Of a stretch of 64,000 bases of DNA, positions 55,932 to 64,000 are shown piece after piece. The notes beneath the pieces were generated by a model. It made no database searches. It was given only the letters and a program-made list of their open reading frames with translations, and was not told the origin of the DNA. Within the stretch, counting starts at the first letter, position 1. Each line of letters starts with the position of its first letter. The translations under genes were made by a program, and so were the position numbers. Source of the stretch: Pseudomonadota bacterium (GTDB taxonomy: Bacteria > Pseudomonadota > Gammaproteobacteria > Burkholderiales > Thiobacillaceae); NCBI GenBank assembly GCA_021811235.1, contig JAJZPG010000004.1, positions 62,001 to 126,000 of the forward strand. Reading direction: 5' to 3'.

Positions 55932-56813
55932 ATGGCACACGAATATCCCTTCAAACAGACGTCTGCGACGCCGGGTCGGCGCCTGCTTCAGGCGGGCTGC
56001 TCAGCGCTGTTCCTGGCGTGGGCCCTGCTTTGCACCTTGCCTGCCCGCGCCATCGGCCCGGAAACGCCGGTGGACTTTCTCGACGTCTATGTCCCCAAAG
56101 GGTTCATGCTGTTGCTGATCGAGCCTGGGCAAGTCGTCGACTTGCAGGTGATGCGCATCGTCCATCAGGACGGAAAGCCGCTGCAGCGCGAAAAAGTCGA
56201 ATGGAAGACGCTGCGGATGCTCGATTACACCGCGCCCCTTGCCCGCCCGGGCGATTTCCAATATCGCGAGCCAAATGAGCAGCGCAAGGCTGAAAGCCCT
56301 CGCCTTCAAGCCGTTCCCGACTCGTTGCCGTCCATCGACACGGCGCGCCCCCTGCCCGACCTGCAGCTCGCCGACAGCGATGCGCCCGTGGTGGTCAGCG
56401 ACGCGCCGCCACGCAGGGTGGGCGTTCTGATTCCGCTGGCCTCGCCGGCCCAGCGCAGGCTCAAGGACGGCGCGTATGCGGAAAAATTCATCGCCCGTGC
56501 CCGTCTGACAGGCGAGTCCGCGAAGAGGAAGCCCCTGACCATGACGCGCTGGTCGCACTTCGTCATGCGCGACCAGCAAGCGCACTTCATCAGCCAGGCG
56601 GAGTATTCGCGCATGGTCGACCCGCCTTCCGACGGTGTGGACGGCTCCGGCGAAAAAATCCAGCTCAACCTCGGCCGCAGCGTGAAGGCGGCCGTGCCGA
56701 TCGAGAGGACCCGGAAAACGCGCGCCGTGCCGCTCGGCCGGCTGGGCGGCGTCGCACCGGAACGCGACCGTTCGAAGCAAGACGAAGCGCGTAACGAAAC
56801 CAGCGAACGATAA
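55932..56813 (+). CDS. Exported protein of unknown function (cassette gene 3)
   Basis: A 293-residue protein with a signal peptide (RLLQAGCSALFLAWALLCTLPARA, cleavage likely after ARA). The mature part begins with a short ordered region (VDFLDVYVPKGFMLLLIEPG, VVDLQVMRIVHQDGKPLQRE), then long basic, Pro- and Arg-rich stretches. No enzyme motif and no lipobox. It is followed 11 bp later by the metallopeptidase gene. Its disordered, basic nature would fit an envelope adaptor or pro-region partner; that is a guess. Confidence 0.82.
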   Translation: MAHEYPFKQTSATPGRRLLQAGCSALFLAWALLCTLPARAIGPETPVDFLDVYVPKGFMLLLIEPGQVVDLQVMRIVHQDGKPLQREKVEWKTLRMLDYTAPLARPGDFQYREPNEQRKAESPRLQAVPDSLPSIDTARPLPDLQLADSDAPVVVSDAPPRRVGVLIPLASPAQRRLKDGAYAEKFIARARLTGESAKRKPLTMTRWSHFVMRDQQAHFISQAEYSRMVDPPSDGVDGSGEKIQLNLGRSVKAAVPIERTRKTRAVPLGRLGGVAPERDRSKQDEARNETSER

Positions 56814-56824
56814 GGGACACGATC

Positions 56825-58105
56825 ATGAAGACTATTGTCATTGCAGCGTGGGTCGGATTCATCGAGTTGTGCGCGGCGGTCGACGTGCTCGCTGCGCAAC
56901 GCACCGTCTGCTTTCGCATGCAGCTCCGCGATGACCGCTTCAATTGCGCCGAATCGTCCGAGACCGGGGCGCGCCGTCCCTGCAATCCGGGAGGCTATGT
57001 CGACATGGTCGGCCATCAGGTCGAGCTATGGGACAAGGACTGGTCGGGCGACGACGAATACATCGGCACCTGGTACATCGGCGGAGGCGGCACCCAGTGC
57101 ATCGGTTTCGAGTGGGAAAACGCGAGCTACGCGAAGGGCGAAACCCACCCGGATCTCTATCTGCGCTACATCAATCGCGTGAACCGCACCGGCTATTCCA
57201 ACTACATCTACGTGCGGGGCGTGAACACGGACAACAGCGCCGCCTCCGCCACCACCTGGCGCAATGGCCAGTCAGGCGACCCCGAGCGCTACGTCGCGAT
57301 GAACTGCAAGAAAGGGAATGCCTGCTCGATCCTGTCTTCCGGCACACTGGTGCCGACCAATGACGTCGCCTCCGACCGCGGCCTCAGGATCATGGCGCTC
57401 GACTCCGCCCAGCATGCGCTGCAGGCGGTGGGGGAAGTGATGGACACCCACGTCGATCTGCAGTATCCCGGCCAGTCCGACTGCCCGACCAGCTGCGCGC
57501 CGAGCCGAAACCTGATCAAGATCACCCAGGCGCGTGGCGGCAACGGCTCCAACGTCACCCATGAAATCGGCCACGTCGTGCAGATGCAGGAATTCGACCA
57601 GGACTGGCTGCGCGACGACTGCAGCCGGGGCGGCAACGGCCACAGCCTGACCTCGCTGGAACACGAGTCCTGCGCGACCACGGAGGGGTGGGGGAACTAC
57701 ATCGCCTCGGTCAGCTGGTACGAGCCCAACCATGCCGGCAGCGTCCCGATATCCTGGGGACGCGACTTCGAGACCGCAACCCTGCAGTTCGCCACCTGCT
57801 CGGACGATGCCCACAACGAAATCCAGACCGGCAAAGCGTGGTGGGACCTGGACGACTGGAACGACGAGGGCGGCGCGGGCGCGGCCAACGGCGACGACGA
57901 CCGCCTGGCCTACGCCACCACCGACATCGTCACCGGCTGGCGCCAGTTCGACGACGGCAGCGGCAACCGGGAAGACGGCGAGAGCGGCCAGGACGGGGTC
58001 AACATGCGCGACTACTGGGGCAACAATTCGGGCCGCTTCACCGCCAGCGGCGCCTTCGAGACGCTGGTCGAGCACAATTGCCTGCAGGCCCAGGTCAACG
58101 ATTGA
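56825..58105 (+). CDS. Predicted secreted zinc metallopeptidase (cassette gene 4)
   Basis: A 426-residue exported protein (signal peptide about 1-24, ending VDVLAAQ). It contains VTHEIGHVVQMQEF, a HExxH zinc site with the His at residues 246 and 250 and catalytic Glu 247, and 37 residues later TEGWGNYIASVSW, where Glu 287 is well placed as third (gluzincin-type) ligand. About 14 Cys suggest disulfide bonds; the region before the active site (CFRMQLRDDRFNC, QVELWDKDWSGDDEYIG) is beta-rich. It does not match a peptidase family I can name. It is last in the cassette; the phosphoribulokinase gene after it has its own promoter. Confidence 0.8.
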   Translation: MKTIVIAAWVGFIELCAAVDVLAAQRTVCFRMQLRDDRFNCAESSETGARRPCNPGGYVDMVGHQVELWDKDWSGDDEYIGTWYIGGGGTQCIGFEWENASYAKGETHPDLYLRYINRVNRTGYSNYIYVRGVNTDNSAASATTWRNGQSGDPERYVAMNCKKGNACSILSSGTLVPTNDVASDRGLRIMALDSAQHALQAVGEVMDTHVDLQYPGQSDCPTSCAPSRNLIKITQARGGNGSNVTHEIGHVVQMQEFDQDWLRDDCSRGGNGHSLTSLEHESCATTEGWGNYIASVSWYEPNHAGSVPISWGRDFETATLQFATCSDDAHNEIQTGKAWWDLDDWNDEGGAGAANGDDDRLAYATTDIVTGWRQFDDGSGNREDGESGQDGVNMRDYWGNNSGRFTASGAFETLVEHNCLQAQVND

Positions 58106-58276
58106 GCCCGGCCGGAGAGGCGTCACACGGCCCGCGAGACGGATCCGAACGACGCCTTGGCAAGCCGGGGCCGTCGACGCGTTCCCGACATCAGCGACCG
58201 GCTGCAAGCCTGCCGCCGTCCCATCATCCTGCGCGACGCAGCGCGCAGCCTTGCCCGGGCCATGCCTGGGGCCGGG

Positions 58277-58306
58277 GTGACAAGCTCTGGTCCATGCGAG
58301 TAAAAT
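58277..58306 (+). promoter_or_regulatory. Sigma-70-like promoter for phosphoribulokinase
   Basis: GTGACA (58277-58282, 5 of 6 to consensus) and TAAAAT (58301-58306, 5 of 6) are separated by 18 bp, 47 bp before the prk ATG. A small AGCG-TTTT-CGCT hairpin follows at 58309-58320 in the predicted leader. No CbbR-type site was recognised. Confidence 0.6.
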
Positions 58307-58352
58307 GTAGCGTTTTCGCTAAATTTTTACGCATCCTCCAGGGAGTCCCAGC

Positions 58353-59240
58353 ATGTCCAAAAAACATCCCGTCATTGCGGTCACGGGTTCGTCCGGCGCC
58401 GGCACCACCACCGTCAAGCGCGCCTTCGAGCACATCTTCTTCCGCGAAAAGATCAACGCCGCCGTGATCGAAGGCGACAGCTTCCACAGCCTGTCGCGCG
58501 TGGACTTCAAGGAAGCCGTGAAGAAGGCCGAATCCGAAGGCAACTTCTCGTTCAGCCATTTCGGCCCGCAGGCCAATCATTTCGACAAGCTGGCCGAACT
58601 GTTCAAGACCTACGGCGAAACCGGCGGCGGCAAGAAGCGCTACTACATCCACAGCGACGAAGAAGCCGCCCAGCACAACAAACGCCTCAACACCAGCCTC
58701 AACCCCGGTGAATTCACCCCGTGGGAAGACGTGCCCGCCGGCTCCGACGTGCTGTTCTACGAAGGCCTGCATGGCCTGGTGAAGACCGACACCGTCGACG
58801 TCTCCAAGCACGTCGACCTCGGCATCGGCGTGGTGCCCATCGTCAACCTCGAGTGGATCCAGAAGATCCACCGCGACGGCGCCGAGCGCGGCTATTCCGC
58901 CGACGTCATCGTCGACACCATCCTGCGCCGCATGCCGGATTACGTGAACTACGTCACCCCGCAGTTCTCGCGTACCGACATCAACTTCCAGCGCGTCTCC
59001 ACCGTCGACACCTCGAACCCCTTCATCTCGCGCGACATCCCGACGCCGGACGAGAGCTTCATCGTGATCCGCTTCCGCGACCCCAAGGGCGTCGATTTCC
59101 CCTACCTGCTGAACATGATCTGCAATTCGTTCATGTCGCGCCCCAACACTATCGTGGTGCCCGGCGGCAAGATGGGCTTCGCCATGGAACTGATCCTGGC
59201 GCCGATCATCCAGGACATGATCTCGAACAAGAACAAGTAA
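58353..59240 (+). CDS. prk: Phosphoribulokinase
   Basis: A 295-residue proteobacterial (class I) phosphoribulokinase. It phosphorylates ribulose 5-phosphate to ribulose 1,5-bisphosphate, the substrate of RubisCO. The P-loop is GSSGAGTTTVKRAFE near residue 12; IEGDSFHSLSR, the LFYEGLHGLVKTD segment and RTDINFQRVSTVDTSNPF are family blocks. It is the clearest evidence for CO2 fixation by the Calvin cycle. No other cbb gene is adjacent, so it stands alone between its promoter and a strong terminator. Confidence 0.97.
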   Translation: MSKKHPVIAVTGSSGAGTTTVKRAFEHIFFREKINAAVIEGDSFHSLSRVDFKEAVKKAESEGNFSFSHFGPQANHFDKLAELFKTYGETGGGKKRYYIHSDEEAAQHNKRLNTSLNPGEFTPWEDVPAGSDVLFYEGLHGLVKTDTVDVSKHVDLGIGVVPIVNLEWIQKIHRDGAERGYSADVIVDTILRRMPDYVNYVTPQFSRTDINFQRVSTVDTSNPFISRDIPTPDESFIVIRFRDPKGVDFPYLLNMICNSFMSRPNTIVVPGGKMGFAMELILAPIIQDMISNKNK

Positions 59241-59253
59241 GGCCCCCCGCCGC

Positions 59254-59289
59254 AAACAAAAACGGAGCCGCATGGCTCCGTTTTTGTTT
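59254..59289. terminator. Bidirectional Rho-independent terminator after prk
   Basis: A perfect 16-bp stem (core ACGGAGCC / GGCTCCGT, GCAT loop) flanked by A-rich and T-rich arms, so it can end transcripts from prk and from the convergent CHASE-GGDEF-EAL gene. Confidence 0.93.
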
Positions 59290-59309
59290 GACCGCCCGCG
59301 CCGGCATGG

Positions 59310-62300
59310 TCAACGCGCCCGCCAGGCAGACGGATGCTCGGCGCGCGCGAACGCCTCGAACTCCGCCGCCGGCAGGGGCCTGCTGAAGTAGTAGCCCTGC
59401 ACCTCGTTGCAACCCTGTTCGCGCAGGATCGCCAGCTGCGTCTCGGTCTCGACCCCTTCGGCGATGGTCTGCAGCCCCAGGCTGTCGGCAAGGCTGATGA
59501 TGGCGTTGACGATGGCGCGGTCTTCCGGATCCTCCCCGATGTTCTGCACGAAGGACTGGTCGATCTTCAGCCGATGGACCTGGAAGCGCTTGAGGTAGCT
59601 CAGCGAGGAATAGCCGGTGCCGAAATCGTCGATCGACATGTGCACGCCGCGCGCATGCAGCCGGTCCATCATAGCGATCGCCGCCGGCGCGTTGTCCATG
59701 GCAACGCTTTCGGTCAGTTCCAGCTCCAGGTATTGCGGCTGCAGTTTCGCCTCATCGAGGATCTGCGCCACCAGATCGGGCAGCTGCGGGTGGCGGAACT
59801 GCACGGCAGAGAGGTTCACGGCCATCGTCATCGGCGCGAGACCGCCGTCCATCCACTGCTTCATCTGCCGCACGGCGCAGCGCAGCGCCCATTCTCCGAT
59901 CTGCAGGATCTGCCCGCTCTCCTCGGCGATGGGGATGAAGTCGGCCGGCCCGATCATGCCAAGCTCGGGATGCCGCCAGCGCAGCAGTGCCTCGATGCCG
60001 ATGAGCCGCCCGTCGCGCAGGGCGAGTTGCGGCTGGAAGTGCAGCTCCAGCTGGTTGCGCTCCAGCGCGCGATGCAGCGCGTTTTCGATTTGCAGGTTGT
60101 GCGCCGAACGCGCCTGCATTTCGGCCGTGAAGAAGCGATAGGTGTTGCGCCCGTCGTGCTTGGCACGGTACATGGCGGCGTCGGCGCATTTGGAAAGCGC
60201 CTCGAAATCCTCGCCGTCGCCGGGGTGCAGGGCGATCCCGATCGACAGCGTCACCGTCAGCTCGAAACCCTCGATCAGGTAGGGCTGCGCCACCGCCGCC
60301 AGCAGTTTCTCGGCCACGTGGGCCGAACCGTTGGCATCGGTGTCGGGCAGGATCAGGACGAACTCGTCCCCGCCCTGGCGCGATACCGTATCCACTTCGC
60401 GCACCACGGCCTTGAGGCGGCCCGCGACCGCGATCAGCAGTTCGTCGCCAATGCGATGCCCGAGCGTGTCGTTGACGTTCTTGAAATGGTCGAGATCGAC
60501 GAACATGAGCGCCAGCTGCGTGCGGTTGCGCTGGGCGGCGCTGAGGGCATGGCCGATGCGGTCGCTCAGCAATGCACGGTTGGGCAGGCCGGTGAGCGGG
60601 TCGAAATGCGCCAGCCGCTGGATGTGCGCCTGCGCTTCCTTGTGCTGGGTGATGTCGCTGAAAACGCCGATGTAATGGGTCACCTCGCCCCTCGCACCGA
60701 GCACCCGGATGATCGACAGCTGTTCCGGATACAGGCTGCCGTCCTTGCGGCGGTTCCACAGCTCGCCCTGCCAGCGCCCCTCGGTGGAAATGGCGTCCCA
60801 CATCGCGCGATAGAAGGCCTGATCGTGGCGTCCCGAAGCCAGCATGCCCGGATGCCGGCCCAGCGCCTCGGCCTCGCTGTAGCCGGTGATGGCGGTGAAC
60901 GCCTGGTTGACCATGATGATGTCCAGGTGGGCGTCGGTGATGAGGATGCCTTCGCTGCTCTGCTCGAACACCTTGGCGGCAAGGCCGACCTGGGCCTCCG
61001 CGCGCTTGCGCCGGGTGATGTCGATGAAGGTCGCGATCGCACCGACCACTTCGCCGTTGGTCACGATGGGGTTGGACCAGTACTCGACCGGAATCGCAAC
61101 ACCGTCCTTGCGCCAGAACACCTCGTCGGACACGTTGATCGCCTGGTTCGACAGGTAGGCGCGGTGCATCCTGCATTCGCTTTCCGGATAGGACGCCCCG
61201 TCGGAATAGGAATGGTGGATGAGCGCATGGATGCGCCGTCCCAGCACCTCGCCCTCGTCCTGGTAGCCCAGGATTCTCAGGAAGGCGCGGTTGACGAAGG
61301 TGCAGTTGCCGTCGAAATCCACCCCGTAGGCCGCCTCGGCCATCGAATCGAGCAGCAGGCGCAGGCTTTCGCGGGAATCGCGCAAGGCCTGCTCCGTCCG
61401 CTTGCGCTCGGTGATGTCCTCCCCGGAGGCCAGCACCCCGCTCACCTTGCCGGCGCCGTCCGACAGGATCGCGTTGTGCCAGGCCACGATCCGCTCCTCG
61501 CCGCCGTGGGTCAGGATGGTGTTTTCCAGGTATTCGAGCGGGGCGACCTCGCCCCGCATCAGCCGATGAAAGACCGCCTTCACCTCGTCGCGCACACGCC
61601 CGGGCAGGAAATGCTCGAACCAGTCCTTGCCGAGGATGTCCGCCTCGGCCATGCCGAGCATCTCGCAGCCCCGGCGGTTGACGAGCTGCACCCGGCCTTC
61701 GGCATCCAGCACGAGCAGCATCACGCCGGCGATATTCAGGTACTCCTGTGCCCGTTTCTGCGATGCCTGCAAAGCCTGCTCGGCCTGCACGCGCTTGGTG
61801 ATGTCGCGCGCGATCCCCAGCACGCCGATGGGACGGCCCGCCGAGTCGAGTATCGGCGTCTTGATCGTTTCGAACAGCCGCCGGACGCCGTCGTCGGCGA
61901 ACGTCAGCCATTCCTCGTTGATGCTGGGCCTGCCGGCCGCCATGGCCTTGCGGTCGTGCTCGCGGAAGAAGTCGGCCTGCTCGCGGTCGACGAAGTCGTA
62001 ATCGGTCTTGTTGACGATGTCCGCCTCGCGGGCCCCGAAAAAGCGTTCGAACGTCGGATTGCAGCTCAGGTAGACGCCGTCCGCGTCCTTCAGCCAGACC
62101 AGGTCGGGGATGGCGTCGAGCGTGTCCCGCAGCCTGCGCTGGGCGGCCAGGATTTCGGCGGTGCGGCGGGCGACGCGCACCTCGAGCAACTGCTTGTGCG
62201 CCTTCAGGTCCACGAACAGTTTCGCCAGGTAGCCCAGCACCAGGCTGAACAGCAGGCCCAGCACCGCCTTCAGCGCGAACCCGAGCGGCGCGCCCCACCC

Positions 62301-63059
62301 CCCGATCGGTGCAAGGCTCAGGGTCCAGCTTGCGTTGGGTACGCGCAGGGCCTGCTCCACCGGGTCGATCAAGCCGGCCGTCGACGCGGATCGCACGATG
62401 ACCTGCCTCTTTCCGCTATCCGGATGAAGGCGCCAGAGCTCGTAGGCGTATCCCTGTTCGGCCAGATGGGCCAGATGGGCGGTGTCCAGCCCGCCCGGCA
62501 GGCGCATCACGACGAGGGCGAACCCCCAGAACACCTTCCTGCCGCCTTCGCCTTCGAGAAACACCGGCAGGCGCCCGACCACTCCCGTCCCCCCGATCGC
62601 CAGTTCGAGCGGCCCCGCCAGGGTGAGCCTGCCACTGTCGCGGGCGAGCAGCGATTCCTTGCGCTGGGCCGGGGAATTCAGCAAATCCAGGCCGATCGCC
62701 CCTTCGTTCCCCGACAACGGCGCCATGTTGCGGATCACGCCATCGGGTGCCAGCGCCAGGGCGGTGGCACCCGGATAAAGCTGCAGCATCGCGTTGGCAG
62801 CCGTCTCGAAATCGGGAACGCGGCCGTTGCCCTGGCGCACCAGGGCGGCCAGAGCATGGCCCGCAGACAGGGTGTGTGCGATGGTGTGCTCGATCGCGTG
62901 GGCATGGTCGCCTGCCAAACGGGCCACGCGCGATCGCTTGTCCTGCAGCGCATGCTGCTCCAGTTCCCAGACGATCCCGCCGGACAGGACGGCGGCGAGC
63001 AGAAAGACGACGACGCCCACCAGCAGGGAACGGGTCGGCTGCGCGTTCGAAGCGGTCAT
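59310..63059 (-). CDS. CHASE-4xPAS-GGDEF-EAL c-di-GMP signalling protein
   Basis: A 1,249-residue membrane protein. A first helix (SLLVGVVVFLLAAVLSGGIV) leads to a periplasmic CHASE domain (ATALALAPDGVIRNMAPL...VVGRLPVFL), a second helix (FALKAVLGLLFSLVLGYLA), then four PAS domains (starting near LRDTLDAIPDLVW, YLNIAGVMLLVLD, LLLDSMAEAAYGVD and VFEQSSEGILITD), GGDEF with an REVD inhibitory site, and EAL with EALLRW, LELTESVAM and DDFGTGYSSLSYL. Multiple PAS domains imply several cytosolic inputs. The ATG 63059 gives the first helix directly; the frame is open further upstream through moaD. Confidence 0.93.
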   Translation of the reverse strand: MTASNAQPTRSLLVGVVVFLLAAVLSGGIVWELEQHALQDKRSRVARLAGDHAHAIEHTIAHTLSAGHALAALVRQGNGRVPDFETAANAMLQLYPGATALALAPDGVIRNMAPLSGNEGAIGLDLLNSPAQRKESLLARDSGRLTLAGPLELAIGGTGVVGRLPVFLEGEGGRKVFWGFALVVMRLPGGLDTAHLAHLAEQGYAYELWRLHPDSGKRQVIVRSASTAGLIDPVEQALRVPNASWTLSLAPIGGWGAPLGFALKAVLGLLFSLVLGYLAKLFVDLKAHKQLLEVRVARRTAEILAAQRRLRDTLDAIPDLVWLKDADGVYLSCNPTFERFFGAREADIVNKTDYDFVDREQADFFREHDRKAMAAGRPSINEEWLTFADDGVRRLFETIKTPILDSAGRPIGVLGIARDITKRVQAEQALQASQKRAQEYLNIAGVMLLVLDAEGRVQLVNRRGCEMLGMAEADILGKDWFEHFLPGRVRDEVKAVFHRLMRGEVAPLEYLENTILTHGGEERIVAWHNAILSDGAGKVSGVLASGEDITERKRTEQALRDSRESLRLLLDSMAEAAYGVDFDGNCTFVNRAFLRILGYQDEGEVLGRRIHALIHHSYSDGASYPESECRMHRAYLSNQAINVSDEVFWRKDGVAIPVEYWSNPIVTNGEVVGAIATFIDITRRKRAEAQVGLAAKVFEQSSEGILITDAHLDIIMVNQAFTAITGYSEAEALGRHPGMLASGRHDQAFYRAMWDAISTEGRWQGELWNRRKDGSLYPEQLSIIRVLGARGEVTHYIGVFSDITQHKEAQAHIQRLAHFDPLTGLPNRALLSDRIGHALSAAQRNRTQLALMFVDLDHFKNVNDTLGHRIGDELLIAVAGRLKAVVREVDTVSRQGGDEFVLILPDTDANGSAHVAEKLLAAVAQPYLIEGFELTVTLSIGIALHPGDGEDFEALSKCADAAMYRAKHDGRNTYRFFTAEMQARSAHNLQIENALHRALERNQLELHFQPQLALRDGRLIGIEALLRWRHPELGMIGPADFIPIAEESGQILQIGEWALRCAVRQMKQWMDGGLAPMTMAVNLSAVQFRHPQLPDLVAQILDEAKLQPQYLELELTESVAMDNAPAAIAMMDRLHARGVHMSIDDFGTGYSSLSYLKRFQVHRLKIDQSFVQNIGEDPEDRAIVNAIISLADSLGLQTIAEGVETETQLAILREQGCNEVQGYYFSRPLPAAEFEAFARAEHPSAWRAR

Positions 63060-63168
63060 TGCGATCGACCTGTCGTTACAGGGGGCGCCGGATGGCCCTC
63101 TGCCTGCCGCACCCAGCGGCAGCATAGGCCGGTCTTGCCGGCACACGTGGAGCCTGCGTGCCCCATAT

Positions 63169-63420
63169 TCAGACGACCGCGAAACCGACCAGCGCGATCT
63201 CGTCGCCATCCTGGATGGCGGAGGATTTCTCGGCGAACTGCTTGTTGATCGTGATATTGAGCTTGGGATTGCCGAGCAGCATCTTCTTCCACATCTCGCC
63301 ACGTTTGGACAGCACGAAAAGCAGGCGCTCGACGTCGTTCACGTCGGGCGGCAAGGTGATTTCGTCGGACGCCATGCCGAGCGTCTCCACCAGATCGCCG
63401 AAAAACAGGATTTTCACCAT
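63169..63420 (-). CDS. MoaD/ThiS-like beta-grasp protein without the C-terminal Gly-Gly
   Basis: An 83-residue protein of MoaD size. MVKILFFGDLVETLGM, the LLFVLSKRG helix and INKQFAEKSSAIQDGDEIALV match MoaD, the sulfur carrier of molybdopterin synthase. Functional MoaD ends in Gly-Gly, which is adenylated and thiocarboxylated; this one ends LVGFAVV followed by a stop. So it may be a non-sulfur-carrying relative, need other chemistry, or be inactive. The start at 63420 has a G-run Shine-Dalgarno. No moaE or moeB is adjacent. Confidence 0.8.
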   Translation of the reverse strand: MVKILFFGDLVETLGMASDEITLPPDVNDVERLLFVLSKRGEMWKKMLLGNPKLNITINKQFAEKSSAIQDGDEIALVGFAVV

Positions 63421-63431
63421 CGTCCCCCCCT

Positions 63432-63437
63432 TATAAT
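63432..63437 (+). promoter_or_regulatory. Putative -10 element for uvrD
   Basis: A perfect TATAAT 31 bp before the helicase ATG in the gap shared with the divergent moaD-like gene. No clear -35. Confidence 0.4.
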
Positions 63438-63467
63438 TCGTCATTGATTGCCCGATTTTACCCCCGT

Positions 63468-64000
63468 ATGTCCGCCCACCTGCTGGAAAACCTCAACCCC
63501 GAACAGCGCGCTGCCGTCACGCTGCCGCACGAATCGGCGCTCATCCTGGCAGGGGCCGGCTCGGGCAAGACGCGCGTGCTGACCACGCGCATCGCGTGGC
63601 TGATCCAGACGGGTCAGGTGTCGCCGCACGGCATCCTCGCGGTGACCTTCACCAACAAGGCCGCGAAGGAGATGCTGGTTCGCATTTCGGCCATGCTGCC
63701 GATCAACACGCGCGGCATGTGGGTCGGCACCTTTCACGGCCTATCCAACCGTCTGCTGCGCACGCACTGGCGCGAGGCGGGCCTGCCGCAGTCGTTCCAG
63801 ATCCTCGATTCCGCCGACCAGCTCTCCGCGATCAAGCGGCTGATGAAGTCGATGAACGTCGACACCGAGAAATACGAGCCGAAGAAGGTGCAGTGGTTCA
63901 TCAACGGCAACAAGGAGGCCGGCCGGCGCGCGCGCGACGCCGATGCCTACGACGAATACTCGATGCGGCTGGCCGAGCTGTACGAGGCCTACGACGCGCA
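63468..64000 (+). CDS. uvrD: UvrD/Rep-type DNA helicase, 3'-truncated by the window
   Basis: About 177 codons are visible from ATG 63468; the rest lies beyond the window. It begins LLENLNPEQRAAVTLP (Q motif), Walker A LILAGAGSGKTRVLT, motif Ia ILAVTFTNKAAKEML and motif Ib VGTFHGLSNRLLRTH. These are superfamily 1A 3'-5' helicase motifs; the N-terminus fits UvrD (mismatch and excision repair) slightly better than Rep, but the two cannot be separated from this part. Confidence 0.93.
   Translation, partial: MSAHLLENLNPEQRAAVTLPHESALILAGAGSGKTRVLTTRIAWLIQTGQVSPHGILAVTFTNKAAKEMLVRISAMLPINTRGMWVGTFHGLSNRLLRTHWREAGLPQSFQILDSADQLSAIKRLMKSMNVDTEKYEPKKVQWFINGNKEAGRRARDADAYDEYSMRLAELYEAYDA

Noticed and set aside
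59334-63248. A 1,304-codon open frame on the plus strand opposite the CHASE-PAS-GGDEF-EAL gene
   Set aside because: It is the antisense shadow of a GC-rich gene; its translation has no domain-like patterns, and the minus strand carries clear motifs throughout.

Overview
The window reads as ordinary, densely packed, GC-rich chromosome of a betaproteobacterium, probably a Thiobacillus-like (Hydrogenophilales/Nitrosomonadales) chemolithoautotroph. The pointers are a proteobacterial phosphoribulokinase of the Calvin cycle, a glutamate-cysteine ligase of the Acidithiobacillus-type family, many thiol-redox proteins, a PEP-CTERM surface protein, type IV pilus retraction ATPases and betaproteobacterial housekeeping gene orders (leuS-lptE-holA-proA-nadD-rsfS-rlmH-maf-rng; gshA-gshB-apbE-EIIA-ptsH-ptsI). 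The genus is an inference. No rRNA, tRNA, CRISPR array, prophage or transposase was seen.

Layout. 1-5.4 kb: 3' part of an RND efflux pump, then a DUF2892 membrane protein, a membrane-anchored rhodanese, glutaredoxin 3, thioredoxin 2, SecB and an exported SH3 protein. 5.4-10.7 kb: gpsA, a c-di-GMP PAS-GGDEF-EAL protein and an Aer-like chemoreceptor. 11-17.6 kb: trmL divergent from gshA-gshB-apbE and a permease-less PTS relay (EIIA-Man, HPr, EI). 17.7-24.4 kb: proC-yggT-DUF167-dynamin GTPase, yggS, then pilT-pilU. 24.4-25.5 kb: a low-GC HNH endonuclease gene that looks acquired. 25.6-28.1 kb: RNA methyltransferase, hemJ, a TlpA-like thioredoxin and slyX. 28.1-38 kb: a run of minus-strand genes (two more c-di-GMP proteins, a YhcH-family protein, ettA, a lipoprotein, a second TlpA-like protein, gamma-carbonic anhydrase), then prlC. 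38-41.7 kb: REP-like palindromes, a DUF4124 protein, a 51-bp tandem repeat, xth, a PEP-CTERM protein and a DNA glycosylase. 41.8-51 kb: the nine-gene rng-to-leuS housekeeping run. 51.2-58.1 kb: a LuxR-type regulator followed by four large genes with no function I recognise, the last a predicted secreted zinc metallopeptidase. 58.3-64 kb: phosphoribulokinase, a 1,249-residue CHASE-PAS-GGDEF-EAL protein, a MoaD-like protein lacking its C-terminal diglycine, and the start of uvrD.

The best candidate for an undescribed system is the regulator-plus-four-gene cassette at 51.2-58.1 kb. It holds two large proteins without signal peptides, one of them with an internally duplicated Cys-containing domain, followed by two exported proteins, with stem-loops at two gene junctions and a perfect palindrome in front. 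Other notable signals are a family of REP-like palindromes, one of which supplies the C-terminus of gshB; a four-and-a-half-copy 51-bp tandem repeat abutting xth; three kinds of repeat DNA captured at gene ends; and four c-di-GMP enzymes, all with intact inhibitory-site motifs.
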